A DNA stretch of 64,000 nucleotides, taken from Alopecurus myosuroides (lineage: Eukaryota; Streptophyta; Magnoliopsida; Poales; Poaceae). The notes below the pieces were generated by a model. That model did not search any database. It was not told the DNA's origin and was given only the letters and a program-made list of their open reading frames with translations. Where the stretch lies: positions 50,469,827 through 50,533,826 of the forward strand of contig CM054063.1 in the NCBI GenBank assembly GCA_028641055.1. Reading direction: 5' to 3'. The first letter of the stretch is position 1. Each line of letters opens with the position of its first letter. Of this stretch, positions 11,331-23,659 are shown piece by piece. The position numbers and the translations under genes are program-made.

Positions 11331-12805
11331 GATAATAGGTCCTTTTAGAGAGGTCTTTTTCGGAACATGCAAATTCCCTTTTATTTAATGTTCAATAGGA
11401 GTAGAGAAGCATATTTTTCTCAAATTTAATGGCGTTAGGTAAAATGAGTCCATAGGCGTCTTTCTATTTCGGGATTGACCAGGCCCACTCTCACTTCACT
11501 TTCAGCACAACTGCACAAGTTGCATCCAAGGTCATCAGAGAGTCAAATTAGAGCTATACAAGTTGTATTCTGCCTAACGTACCCATGACTAGCTCTGATC
11601 TGTTAACCTTTCAGTTCATGTAATCTCTTAAAACTTTGTTTTTACTCCGCTCATTTAATGAAACTAGATAATACCCCGCGCGTTGCTGCCGGAATTCATA
11701 GCGATATAAATTAGTTTCACATGTGTAAACATGAATATGTGTATTTGGACTAACAAAGTGAGAGCCCGCGTCGGACGAAAGTTAAATATTCTTTTAAAAG
11801 GTAAACACCCACTAAACTATATTTTCTCGGATTTAGCAACAACACAAAACAGAGTCATACTCGCTATTAAAAATGATTATTATGAACTGTTAGTTGTTCA
11901 GATAGACCTTTAATATATGAAAAAAAAATTACTACTATTCGCTAATATTACCACCTTTCAAGAGCCAAAATTTTAGATTTTGTAGAAAGAGCCCAATATG
12001 TTATCATCATATAGTGTATAATATCAAATTGCAAGGCAATAGCAAGAAGGTTTAGTTGTAATTTGAGCAAAAGTGCACAGGAGCTACCAGCAGATTGAAT
12101 TAACTATCAGCTACTATCATAAATTTTTCACTTGCCGTGGATACGCACTATCCGAATATCTTGTTCAAAAGACAAAAAAAAATGGTAGCAAAGTATCATA
12201 TGGATAAAAACAAAATGCTTCCGTTTGTAAAAATGATGGATACAGTGTCGGCAGCCGAAAATACATTCGGCACACACATTCAGAAGCTAACTACGCCCTA
12301 CAATAACAATAATATTGTAAGTGAAGCAACAGCTAGCCAGCTCAAAAGTATTTTAATCATAAAAGGTACAAAGATTCTTACATTCTGAAACCTGTTCATA
12401 TGGTCGAGCAATTACATCAAAAAGCTGGTTGTCAATCTTGCAGGTTTTAATAAGATAATATAGACACAACATTTGATAAACAAATAAAATGAGTTGTTTC
12501 TCCTAAATCCCTAAGTAGAAGCACATCCATGTTGCATTGCTGCCTCTGCCCAAGCGCCATCCATACGTTGTACGCGCAGGGGGGAAAAATCAATGAAGAA
12601 GGCCTTGTGCCCTGAACATATATGCCATTTTCTTTTTGAGCGTTAAGGCAGTTGATCTGCCATCGGATTAGAGAGAAAAGAGAGTTAAGTACAGAGTTCT
12701 AGAGGTCCAAAAAAAAGGAAAATTACATGATTGCAATATTACGCCGTGATCTGCACGTAACAAAATAACAGAGAAAGATGAATTTTCCCGTGAGAAAACC
12801 AGGGA
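11331..12805. other. AT-rich unassigned sequence
   Basis: No gene is supported. Near 11668-11690 there is an ATAATACCCCGCGCGTTGCTGC motif, which I recall as an end of a common grass repeat, but I cannot define the other end. The ORF at 12137-12388 shows no recognisable feature. Confidence 0.35.
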
Positions 12806-13560
12806 CTACATGATTGGAGAAGTGAAACAGAACTCATTTTCAGTAGCACACTGCTGGATGTTGTTGCCGGCACAATGTTTGATTAAGAAATATAAACACC
12901 CGTATGTATTAGGAGGAGGTGCTACTTTGCATGTGTGCCGTGTTGGATTCTGATGTGTACCGCCCGCCTGTAGTGCAATCTGAAGCGATGTGAACCCGTA
13001 GTTTCCAAGGAGGTTTGCTTTTCTCTCCTTATAATCCTGCAGATAGGAAACGAAAGAAAATGAGACGAATTCAGTCGAGATTCCCGAGAGCTTCATATGC
13101 TTAAAATTGTCCATCTGGCTACGATCTAATAAGTTTTAAAAACTCCAATCACTTTTGCGCAAGCTCCCATTAGAAATCCCCGACACATCAGTAGTTAGAA
13201 CCCAATACGCCCTTGAGCTTCTTCGCCAAACGCCAGGTAAAGTTTCTTAAGGATCAAAAGTCAAAACCCAATCTTCAGATAAGATTTCCCCCTACAATCC
13301 ACAAATATAAAATGCAAGACATGTAGCATTACGGAGGAAGTGGAGGTATCAGCCAAGTAGAAAGGGGAGAAGGTGAAATAAAAGGGGTTGCTCTGTGTAA
13401 AATCTGAGTCGCTGTTATATAGAGAGGGGGAACGGACATGGGAGGTGGGGAAAGGAGCCAGGAGGGAGAGATGATGAGTCATCGAGGCGGAGTCGACGCA
13501 TTGACTGTCCACCGTAGTGGAACCGGAGGAGACGGAGTATGAAGAAGCTAAGGCTCTGCT
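12806..13560 (-). other. Possible minus-strand gene fragment (weak)
   Basis: A TATAAG-type box on the minus strand lies near 13553-13560, followed by a CT-rich leader-like stretch. An ORF of about 100 residues (13114-12806) contains a plausible splice acceptor (CTATCTGCAG on the minus strand near 13037-13046). No protein family is recognised and the ORF at 13261-13512 begins with GTG. It may be an exon set of an unknown gene or chance. Confidence 0.2.
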
Positions 13561-13939
13561 TATAATAAATGGCAGTTCAAGAGTAATGAGTTACATATCG
13601 GTTATCATGAACAATTTTGGTGATTATTAATAATAAAAATTTAAACGAAATAGGTTGTTATTTGCTTATGTGGCAGCCGCTGAGGTGGATAGGCTGCATG
13701 AAGAGAAATAGTTAGTGGGGATGATCTACTTAGTTATATAGGAATTGCAACTGAAAGGGAAACAACCTATCCAGACCTAAGCGCCTCCGGCGATTAGGGT
13801 TTCTGCCTCCGACACCGGACCGGGTCCGGCGAGGAGTTCGTCACGCCTCCGGAGGAGTCCATCCTCCCGGAGTTTTCCCTTCCCCTTTCGGTTCCGAGTC
13901 CAATTCAGCACCTCCCTGGTTTTAGTTTTCCGCTGGTTC

Positions 13940-15591
13940 TGAAGGGGAACGTAGCATAGAAAACAAAAATTTTCCTACGCGAGAGACACCCGAAAGGCCA
14001 AGATCTAATCTAGGAGACGAAGTGTAACGGGCAACAAGAGGGTTAAGGAGAACACATACCCTCGAAGACTCAAAGTGGTACGAGATCAAATCTCGTTGTT
14101 GGCGTAGTCGTACTCACACCGATCCCGATAGCGAGAAGATGGCACCGCAATCCGGCGGTGCATCCGTGATCGGTCACACGTACGGTTGATGACGACCTCC
14201 GTTCCCTCGTTCCAGCGGGGCGCGGAAGTAGAGGATCCCTCGGAACTCCAGCAGCACGACGACGTGGTGGTGGTGAAGAATCCCACGGTCAGGGCTTCGC
14301 CAAGCCGGAGACCATGAAATGGAGCAGCGGGTGGAGGGAAAGGGAAGTGGCCAAGTGTGTGGAGAAGAGGAGCTCTCACCCTCCTTTTATAGGGGAGGGG
14401 GAGGCAGCCCAAGAGGGGGGTGCGGCCAGCCATGGTGTGCCCCCACCTCTTCCCTCTTCATGTGAGTGGAAGCTCCACTCACACCCACTCATGCTCCCAT
14501 AATTTCCCACTTGGAAAATCCAAAGGTTTTCTTTTAATAAATAAATAAAACCTTTTTATTTCTTTATTTCAGCATTTGTTAATTCTATTAACAAACTTTT
14601 GCATATAGCACCTCGAATCATTTGTTAATTCTATTAACAACCATTCGATGAAAAACCCCTTGAACTATTTCAATTTTCCCCGAAACAATTTCGGTGCTGT
14701 CCAAAATATTCTTCGATATTCCGTATCCTCTCAAATGCGTCATCGAACCTTAAGTGTGTCACCCTACGGTTCGCGAATAAGATAGACATGATCGAGACTC
14801 CTCTCCGATCAATAATCAACAGCGGGATCTGGAGATCCGTGATGACTCCTATATATTCAACGATGACTCTCGTGATCGTGTGAACCAACAACGCCGTGAA
14901 CTATTCCCTTTGTCTCGCGATATTTTACTTGTCCGAGATTCGATCATTGGTATCAACCATACCTTGTTCAATCTCGTTACCGACAAGTACTCTTTTCTCG
15001 TTCCCGTGATATAACATCCTTTGTGATCATATCACGTGCTTGCAAGCGGTTTCGATGTGATATCACCGAGAGGGCCCAGAGTATATCTCTCCGTCATTTG
15101 GATGGACAAATCCCACTCTTGATCCATGATCCTCAACTAATACTTTACGAATACTTAACGACACCTTTATAGTCACCCTGTTACGGTGTGACGTTTGATG
15201 CCATCAAAGCACTCTTCCGGTATCAGTGATTGACATGATCTCATGGTCTAAGAAATAAGTTACTTCGTATGTTTGATATAACAATGTAAACTAAATGACT
15301 TGATCGCATTGCTATATTCTCTTTGGGTATATGTTCATCACATCATTCTTCTAATGACATGATCCCGTTATTAATAACATCCAATGTTCATGATCAGGAA
15401 ACCTTGATCATCTATTAATCAACGAGCTAGTTAAAAGAGAGGCTTTACTAGGAACCATTGTTTGTTTATTAAGCACACATGTATCAACGTTTCCGGTTAA
15501 TACAATTCTAGCATGAGAAATAAACATTCATCATAAACAAGGAATAAGATAATAATCATTTTATTATTGCCTCTCGGGCATATTCCCTTCA
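13940..15591 (-). mobile_element. 3' LTR of the young Copia element
   Basis: Left LTR, 1652 bp, ends TGAAGG...CCTTCA. The predicted ORFs at 14086-14433 and 14670-14891 recur in the other LTR and are repeat shadows. On the minus strand there is a TATAAAAGGAGGG box (14382-14394), a likely LTR promoter. Confidence 0.93.
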
Positions 15592-15602
15592 GTCTCCCAC
15601 TT
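15592..15602 (-). other. Polypurine tract of the young Copia element
   Basis: On the minus strand the sequence reads AAGTGGGAGAC and is followed directly by the LTR start TGAAGGGAATATG. This is the typical Copia arrangement. Confidence 0.8.
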
Positions 15603-15804
15603 GCACTAGAGTCAATAATCTAGTCTGTAAGCATTTTAACACATATGGCGTACCAGTGTTATTACCATGCTTCGCATGCGGTAAACATCATCAAAAAGAT
15701 CTGAACTGTTCAGGTCCTATTGTATTTGCATGTTCTTTGCGTCTACACGCATCACTCATTCTCTAATGAGATGGCTTTGTATATATATAGTCAATTCGTG
15801 AAAA

Positions 15805-15986
15805 CTTAATTCCTCAGCTTAAACTGATGTCACTAACATTGTGAAAATGTAGCTTCATAGTGTTAGCATTCTTGGAAACTCACCAAGTTCCGGTGATACC
15901 TTAATTCCTCAGCTTAAACTGATGTTACTAACATTGTGAAAATGTAGCTTCATAGTTTCAGCATTCTTGGAAATTCACCAAGTTCA
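15805..15986 (+). repeat. Two-copy tandem duplication, 95-bp unit
   Basis: The segment starting CTTAATTCCTCAGC at 15805 is repeated at 15900 with a few substitutions. It lies in the decayed Copia interior. Confidence 0.85.
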
Positions 15987-18900
15987 ATAAAGAACTCCTT
16001 GACACAAAATACGCTTATAATTAGTTGTCAACACAACGATATACTTTAGCCTTTGTTGTAGTATCTGTCACAATATTTTAATTTTGAAACTCTTTCAAAT
16101 CCAGCATGGAACTTTCTTCCATCCTATTGTGCTACCCTTCATCACATATTTTAATTGAGATAAAATTACTTGAATAAATGACAAGACTATTAGTGTAACA
16201 TATTACAACTATTATTTTGTCATTACTATATAGGAAAACATATCCTTAGCATTTCTAAAATGACACAAGGATCTCTCCCACTGTTGTCTAATCATCATAT
16301 GAATTATCCTACTATAACATTTTATAGCATAGGACTCATCTGGTTGTGTACATAGCATGGAAACATGACTTAGAAATCTCAATTTCAATGATGCTCATCA
16401 TGTGTCAAAACACATGAATCTTGCTCAATTATTTTCCATGTGACAAGAACTCCTTCTTATCAATTGTATATTGACTTACTTCAATATTTCATCTATGTAA
16501 TTTGGCTTCAATCATATCAGGCGCTTCAATCCATCTTTTATAGATATCGATGCCCAATATCTTCTAAGCCTTTCATCAATATGAAATCTTAACCGTGTTA
16601 ATTTAAAATACATATTTTCCAATCAACCATATGTCATCTACATAAAGTATTGGAAATATGTCATAACGCTCCCACTTAATTTCTTGTAACTCTACAAGCA
16701 TCTTTATCATTCATGATGGAATCAAACTCTTTTGATAACTTCATTAAGGTAAAGATTTCAACTTCGTTATGCTCACTTCAACCATTGAAGTGTGCATACC
16801 TTTCTAGCAACCTTTTTGAATTTTACAAAACTCTCAGACTGTGTCAAGTACACATCCTTGATAAAACTTCCTCGAGAGAAGAGTTCGTTTTGTTATTCAA
16901 CTTCCATATCATAATATGTAACTTTGCTAGAACTATCCGCAAAGACTAAGCATCACTACGAAAGATCAAAATCTTGTAGTAGTCAACTCTTTGTACTTCG
17001 TCGAAAATGACTTTTCAAGTAGTACAACTTTCAAAGATGTAAAATCCATGTCTTTGTCGCTATATAGACCCTTTTGCTATCGTTAGGCATCATGCCTATC
17101 GAAAGGACTACCAAGTCACATACTTGATATTCATACAAGGATACAATGGCGGATATAATGACTCATAGTCAATTTTACGAAGTCAGGGCCCATCATTTGC
17201 TTCCTTTATAAGGTCCAGATCCTTTGTTGTCAAAACAACACTTTATACTTAAACCACAAGTTGTTCTAAGTACAAAGTTTTTGGACTTTTCTGGTACAAT
17301 TCGCAAACTCATTTGAAGTATCTACAACATTTGTAGTGTCTTCTACTCAGTCAAAATAGTAAACCCCAGAACAACTTCCAGTGTTGCGCTACTCTTGACA
17401 TGATAACGAAGATTCTCTAATCTCATTGAGTTTATACTGTACTCCCACTCACTTGTTTCGCAAGAACTACTTTCTCGAGAAATCAACCCTTTCTGACAAA
17501 CAACATTTGTCTTTTGGTTCGGTGATAGGAGAAATACCCAATGTTTTATTTGGGATAACCTTATAAACATATATTTATCCTATTTTGGTTGTAAACATTT
17601 TACACATGCTATGCATACCAAAACTTAAGAAAAATGACAATTCAGGTCATTACCCAAACCATATCTTATATGTTGTCAATTTCAACGGATCATGATGGTG
17701 CTCTTTTCAGTGTAAAAGCGGTTGTCCTTAATGTATAAACTACAAAAATATAATGGCAATTTTATTAATCTTACCATGTCAAACAGGGTTTGATTTTGTC
17801 TTTTGAATACTCCAATCTAATGTGGGGTATTCGAGAAGTATAAGTTGTAGAACAATTTTGCAACTTCTCAGATGTTTTGCTAAACTTGTAACTCAAACTT
17901 TATCCTTTATGATCCAATCATAAAAACTTGATTATCTTGTTACATTGATTTTAACTTCATATTAACAACCTTTTGAACCAATTCAAAATGTCAAACTCTG
18001 TTCCCTTTAAATAGATATACTCACATATCTACTTAAATCATCGACAGAATTTTATGAAGGAAAAATTAATCCACCATACATGACTACACATAATGGACTA
18101 TATACATCAATATGTATAATCTCCACTAAATTAGTCGTCCATTCTACTTTGGCCTAAGAACGAAATTCTAGTCATCTTTTGGAAGAGGTCTCACAAGCGT
18201 CAATAAAATGACTCCGGAAGTCCATCAATATGGAGTTCCTTCATGTTTTCCTTTCCGATATGAACTAAAATGGTGGTGTCACAATTTAAGTGAAACTCTT
18301 CAACGTCTTGCAACGTTTAGCATTTAGTCTTATAGATGTTTACTTTACCAACATGATTTATATTAACATATCCATCAATTATGGAATATGATCATAGTTT
18401 GAACAATCTCATTTGTTCTCACAAAAGACTAGAACAAAATAACAAATTATTAAGTTCTTCAAATAAATCTCGACTGGTTGGTTCGATACGACAATGAACA
18501 CAATAACACTTTATTTATGTTCTTGTCATAATCGATTCCACATCTATTACTAGTTCCTTTTAGGCCCTTGTATTTCTTTCATTGCGTTGCTTTGTATGAC
18601 AACTCATACCAACCAATGTGGTATCAAAATACCAAAAATACTTTGTTAACTAGTAATACATCTATATCTTGTATATCAAGTATATACTCCTGAGCTGGAC
18701 TTTTCCAGTTATCTTCTTTTCTGCCATATATCTATTTGTAATTCTATTTTCAATATTCCCTTTCCTTTATAGAAGAATCATTCAACATCAAACAATGCTA
18801 GTCTTACTAGCTCATTTTCTTTGGCGTGTTAGTCATATACTATCACCCATTGAGTCATACTTTGACTTTGATTGTTCTACTAATATCACCATATTAATAG

Positions 18901-19083
18901 CATTCTTCTAGATTCCACTCTTAGCAATTTCCAAGTAAGGTAAACTACTTTACCCATACTTCTAATCCATCCCATCATAACAATTTTATGATTAAGCTAT
19001 TATAGCTCGAAGGAAGGAATTTAGAGGATAATCTTTAGCGCCCAACTTCTTGGAATATTCAAACGACTAGCGTCTTCAATCAT

Positions 19084-19171
19084 TGCATATATTCAGATAA
19101 TATAAGCAAACATTGTCACGCTAAATTTGCATATATTCAGATAATATAAGCAAACATTGTCACGCTAAATT
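19084..19171 (+). repeat. Two-copy tandem duplication, 44-bp unit
   Basis: The unit TGCATATATTCAGATAATAT... at 19084 is repeated exactly at 19128. It lies in the decayed Copia interior. A similar near-repeat (GGCCATGTCTGTACATGCTA) occurs at about 19781 and 19834. Confidence 0.85.
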
Positions 19172-20670
19172 ATACTCGGTCATGTTGCAACAAATAAGTT
19201 TCTAGATATCAATATATCTTTCACTTGATTGTTTCTGAAAACAACTCTTTTCAGTTCCTAAATCACCTTGATCAACAAAACATTCTTTTGAAGATAAAGT
19301 AATACGGAAGCAACCATGACTCTGGATTCTAAGTAGGAATTATTTGCTCTCTAGATTAATCAATCATTAACCACATGGAGCTAGGTAGGAAATACCAAAA
19401 ATCTACAATAGGACTCAATTTTAAATTTCACTAATACGGTACCAATCTTAAATGGTATTTACCAGATCATAACAGTTATATCTCAATTAACAATCTAAGT
19501 GTAAGGTAATTATAGATGCCAATGAATACTACAATTTGTGCAAATTCACTTTGATTTGTTGTTCATGATAAATAAGTTCAAGTTAATTCAAATTAAGCCA
19601 TGAAATCCCACTCAAAAACAACATCCCTCTTAGTCGTCTTTAGTGATTACACGAACCAAATTCACTACAACAAAACCGATCATCACGTGAGATGATGTAG
19701 CTTCAAAGGCGAACATCGACATGTTCATCATATCATCCATATGACTCATGCTTTACCTTTCGGTTACGTGTTCCGAGGCCATGTCTGTACATGCTAGGCT
19801 CGCCAAGTAGAACCGTAGTATTGCGTGTGTTTCAAGGCCATGTCTGTACATGCTAGGCTTGAAAACACCCGTTGTATGCGAACGTTGAGTCTATCACACC
19901 CGATCATCACGTGGTGTCTCGAAACGACGAACTTTCTTAACGGTGCATACTTAAGGAAGAACACATTATTATCTTGATATTAAGTGAGAGGGATCATCTT
20001 ATAATGCTACCATCGTTATCTAAGCAAAACAAGATGCATAAAAAGGATTAACATCACAAACATCACATGTGAGGATTACGTGATATGATATGGTCCTCCT
20101 TGCACTTGATCTCCATCATGTGCATTATGGTATGATCTCAATCATTCCACCGGCGTGGTACCAAGTACCATGGCACCCCAATCTTGATTGTCCATCAATA
20201 AGAAGACAATCATATGGATACCTTCCGGTATATCAATAATTTACAAAATAGATCATCTCATAATCAAATTTGTAATATTGACCATATCACATCACATGCC
20301 CAGCAAAAACTAGTTAGACGCTTCTAATTTATTTTTGCATATTTTACGTGGCTTAGGGCTTTCGAGGATAGAACCGTTCATATCTACGAACATCAACCAC
20401 AACGTTGATAAACATATTTTTAGCAACCCTTCATAGATTAGATCTTAACTATAGTAGGAGAAACAGACACCCGCAAGCCACTTATGCAATACAAGTTGCA
20501 TGTCAGTTGTGGAACAAGTCTCATGTACGTGGACATGTAAGGTTAGTCCGGGCCGCTTCATCCCACTATGCCACTAAGATCATAAAATAGTCAAGGAGGT
20601 AATAACATGATCATCAACGCCCACATACACCTATGTGTTCTACCCGTACAAAACATCTACGCATAGATCC

Positions 20671-20684
20671 GGCTCTGATACCAC
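20671..20684 (-). other. Primer-binding site (initiator tRNA-Met type)
   Basis: On the minus strand the bases after the right LTR read G TGGTATCAGAGCC, the standard complement to the 3' end of initiator tRNA-Met used by plant Copia elements. It fixes the right LTR as the 5' LTR. Confidence 0.9.
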
Positions 20685-22336
20685 TGAAGGGGAACGTAGC
20701 ATAGAAAACAAAAATTTTCCTACGCGAGAGACACCCGAAAGGCCAAGATCTAATCTAGGAGACGAAGTGTAACGGGCAACAAGAGGGTTAAGGAGAACAC
20801 ATACCCTCGAAGACTCAAAGTGGTACGAGATCAAATCTCGTTGTTGGCGTAGTCGTACTCACACCGATCCCGATAGCGAGAAGATGGCACCGCAATCCGG
20901 CGGTGCATCCGTGATCGGTCACACGTACGGTTGATGACGACCTCCGTTCCCTCGTTCCAGCGGGGCGCGGAAGTAGAGGATCCCTCGGAACTCCAGCAGC
21001 ACGACGACGTGGTGGTGGTGAAGAATCCCACGGTCAGGGCTTCGCCAAGCCGGAGACCATGAAATGGAGCAGCGGGTGGAGGGAAAGGGAAGTGGCCAAG
21101 TGTGTGGAGAAGAGGAGCTCTCACCCTCCTTTTATAGGGGAGGGGGAGGCAGCCCAAGAGGGGGGTGCGGCCAGCCATGGTGTGCCCCCACCTCTTCCCT
21201 CTTCATGTGAGTGGAAGCTCCACTCACACCCACTCATGCTCCCATAATTTCCCACTTGGAAAATCCAAAGGTTTTCTTTTAATAAATAAATAAAACCTTT
21301 TTATTTCTTTATTTCAGCATTTGTTAATTCTATTAACAAACTTTTGCATATAGCACCTCGAATCATTTGTTAATTCTATTAACAACCATTCGATGAAAAA
21401 CCCCTTGAACTATTTCAATTTTCCCCGAAACAATTTCGGTGCTGTCCAAAATATTCTTCGATATTCCGTATCCTCTCAAATGCGTCATCGAACCTTAAGT
21501 GTGTCACCCTACGGTTCGCGAATAAGATAGACATGATCGAGACTCCTCTCCGATCAATAATCAACAGCGGGATCTGGAGATCCGTGATGACTCCTATATA
21601 TTCAACGATGACTCTCGTGATCGTGTGAACCAACAACGCCGTGAACTATTCCCTTTGTCTCGCGATATTTTACTTGTCCGAGATTCGATCATTGGTATCA
21701 ACCATACCTTGTTCAATCTCGTTACCGACAAGTACTCTTTTCTCGTTCCCGTGATATAACATCCTTTGTGATCATATCACGTGCTTGCAAGCGGTTTCGA
21801 TGTGATATCACCGAGAGGGCCCAGAGTATATCTCTCCGTCATTTGGATGGACAAATCCCACTCTTGATCCATGATCCTCAACTAATACTTTACGAATACT
21901 TAACGACACCTTTATAGTCACCCTGTTACGGTGTGACGTTTGATGCCATCAAAGCACTCTTCCGGTATCAGTGATTGACATGATCTCATGGTCTAAGGAA
22001 TAAGTTACTTCGTATGTTTGATATAACAATGTAAACTAAATGACTTGATCGCATTGCTATATTCTCTTTGGGTATATGTTCATCACATCATTCTTCTAAT
22101 GACATGATCCCGTTATTAATAACATCCAATGTTCATGATCAGGAAACCTTGATCATCTATTAATCAACGAGCTAGTTAAAAGAGAGGCTTTACTAGGAAC
22201 CATTGTTTGTTTATTAAGCACACATGTATCAACGTTTCCGGTTAATACAATTCTAGCATGAGAAATAAACATTCATCATAAACAAGGAATAAGATAATAA
22301 TCATTTTATTATTGCCTCTCGGGCATATTCCCTTCA
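20685..22336 (-). mobile_element. 5' LTR of the young Copia element
   Basis: Right LTR, 1652 bp, aligned with the left LTR at a constant offset of 6745. It is followed by GGTTC, the target duplication, and then by the resumed 5' UTR of the host LINE. Confidence 0.93.
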
Positions 22337-22401
22337 GGTTCTCCCTAACAGCTATCGGTTTGGCTAGGGTTGTCCAGAGAACCGGCAATCACGTCGGAAC
22401 C

Positions 22402-23659
22402 ATGACGACCTCGGCGGGATCAAGCCACGCGAGTGGATCGGGGACAAAAAAAAGGAGAAGATCTAGACGACATGCTGATGCGTCTTGGCATCGACGAGGA
22501 TGAGATCGATGATCTCATATTCGAGGATGAGATCGACGCGCCAAGAGAAGGTATTAAGTGGACAGCGTTGGCTCGAGTACATACTGAAAACTATTTCAGC
22601 AAATAGACTTTTGAGCAGCATATGAGAATCGCCTAGAGTCCGGCGAAGGATATAGTCTTTACGTTGCTTGAGAGGAACCTATTCACAGTTCAATGTTTTT
22701 GTCTTGGCGATTGGATGAAGGTAGAGAGAGGCGGCCCATGGCTGTTTCGTCAGAACGCAGTTTCAATCGAAGCATATGACGGATTATCTCCAACGGAATC
22801 AATAGATCTGAACTTCATTGCGGTTTGGCTGCAAATTCATAAGCTTCCAATTGGGTACAGGAACAAATCTCTCATCATGAATCTAACCAGGAAAAAGATT
22901 GGCAAAGTGGTGGAAGTACAAACTGATGTCCATGGTTTGGGAAATTTTGTAAGAGTCCGAGTTAGGCTTGATGTGAGGAATCCACTCGCAAGATTTATGA
23001 CTATCTCTCGAGGAGGGTAAAGAGAGTTCTATGCAGTCAAATACGAGAAAATTCCAAAATTCTGCGGGGCTTGCGGCTTGTTTGGACACATTCATACAGA
23101 GTGTGGAACATGTGCGCATGAGGAAAGCAAACTTAAATGGGGTGATTTCCTTAAGGCTGATTTTGAAACTTGGCATGGAAGAGGTCAGTCAAGCAACCGG
23201 GGATTTAGAGGAGGCAGAGGTAGAGAACCCTCGGGTAGAGGTAGAGACAGCATGACTGGCCAAGGAGCATATGTTAGTTGGAGATACAATGCCATCCCTT
23301 ATGTGGATGAGGATGCTGAGGTAGATGAGAATTTGGAAGATACAGCTACGAGTCCCCTAAAACCAACAGATACTATAATGAAGGATCGGGAGGTTTTGGA
23401 AAATGGAAGTAAGAGAAGGATTGACATGACTATGGCCGCAGACAACATGGAATTGCATACTCGAGACCAGTCGGGTAGCAAGGATGTAGGGAACACAATA
23501 ATTTCAAAAGATCAACCAAGTAACAACCTTACGGCTAACGAGTTGGAAAAGGAGAAACAATCAAAGAAGATGTCAAAAAAGGATGGGGCTTCCTCAAATA
23601 GCTCACTAAGCTCACTAGGATCGGCGGGCTCCAGGGAGAGACCCGTCCGGACGCAATGA
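22402..23659 (+). pseudogene. LINE ORF1 (DUF4283-like domain and zinc knuckle), with stops
   Basis: From the ATG at 22402 the frame is soon lost, near 22440-22450 beside an A-run. A segment at 22664-23020 reads like the DUF4283 domain of plant LINE ORF1 proteins (GDWMKVERGGPWLFR-like). A stop at about 23018 is followed by a CCHC zinc knuckle (C-G-A-C-x4-H-x4-C, 23080-23121), then an Arg/Gly-rich stretch (23190-23260) and an acidic/Ser-rich tail ending at 23659. ORF1 proteins bind the LINE RNA. At least three stops or frameshifts are present. Its stop codon overlaps the ATG of ORF2. Confidence 0.8.

Larger units (their letters stand above)
15603..20670 (-). pseudogene. Decayed Copia internal region with RT relic
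   Basis: About 5 kb, strongly AT-rich, without an ORF longer than about 80 codons on either strand. The minus strand at 16628-16653 still reads PILYVDDIW, the Copia reverse transcriptase YVDD motif, and a stop follows a few codons later. The size is roughly right for gag-pol, but the coding content is lost. Since the LTRs are nearly identical, the decay probably predates this insertion, and the copy was then mobilised in trans. Two internal tandem duplications are listed separately. Confidence 0.75.
13940..22336 (-). mobile_element. Complete Copia element (Angela/BARE-like), young, coding region decayed
   Basis: 8397 bp, flanked by GGTTC at 13935-13939 and 22337-22341. The two LTRs are 1652 bp each and I noticed only one difference between them (15253 A, 21998 G). 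On the minus strand the LTR starts TGAAGGGAATATGCCCGAGAGG. Next to the right LTR is a tRNA-Met-type primer-binding site, and next to the left LTR is a polypurine tract, so the element points leftward. The inside has no long ORF. Confidence 0.95.

Noticed and set aside
14086..14433. 115-residue minus-strand ORF, repeated identically at 20831-21178
   Set aside because: It lies in both LTRs of the young Copia element, so its duplication only reflects the LTR pair. No domain is visible.
20671..20684. tRNA-Met-like sequence
   Set aside because: Only the short 3'-end complement is present, next to an LTR; it is a primer-binding site and not a tRNA gene.
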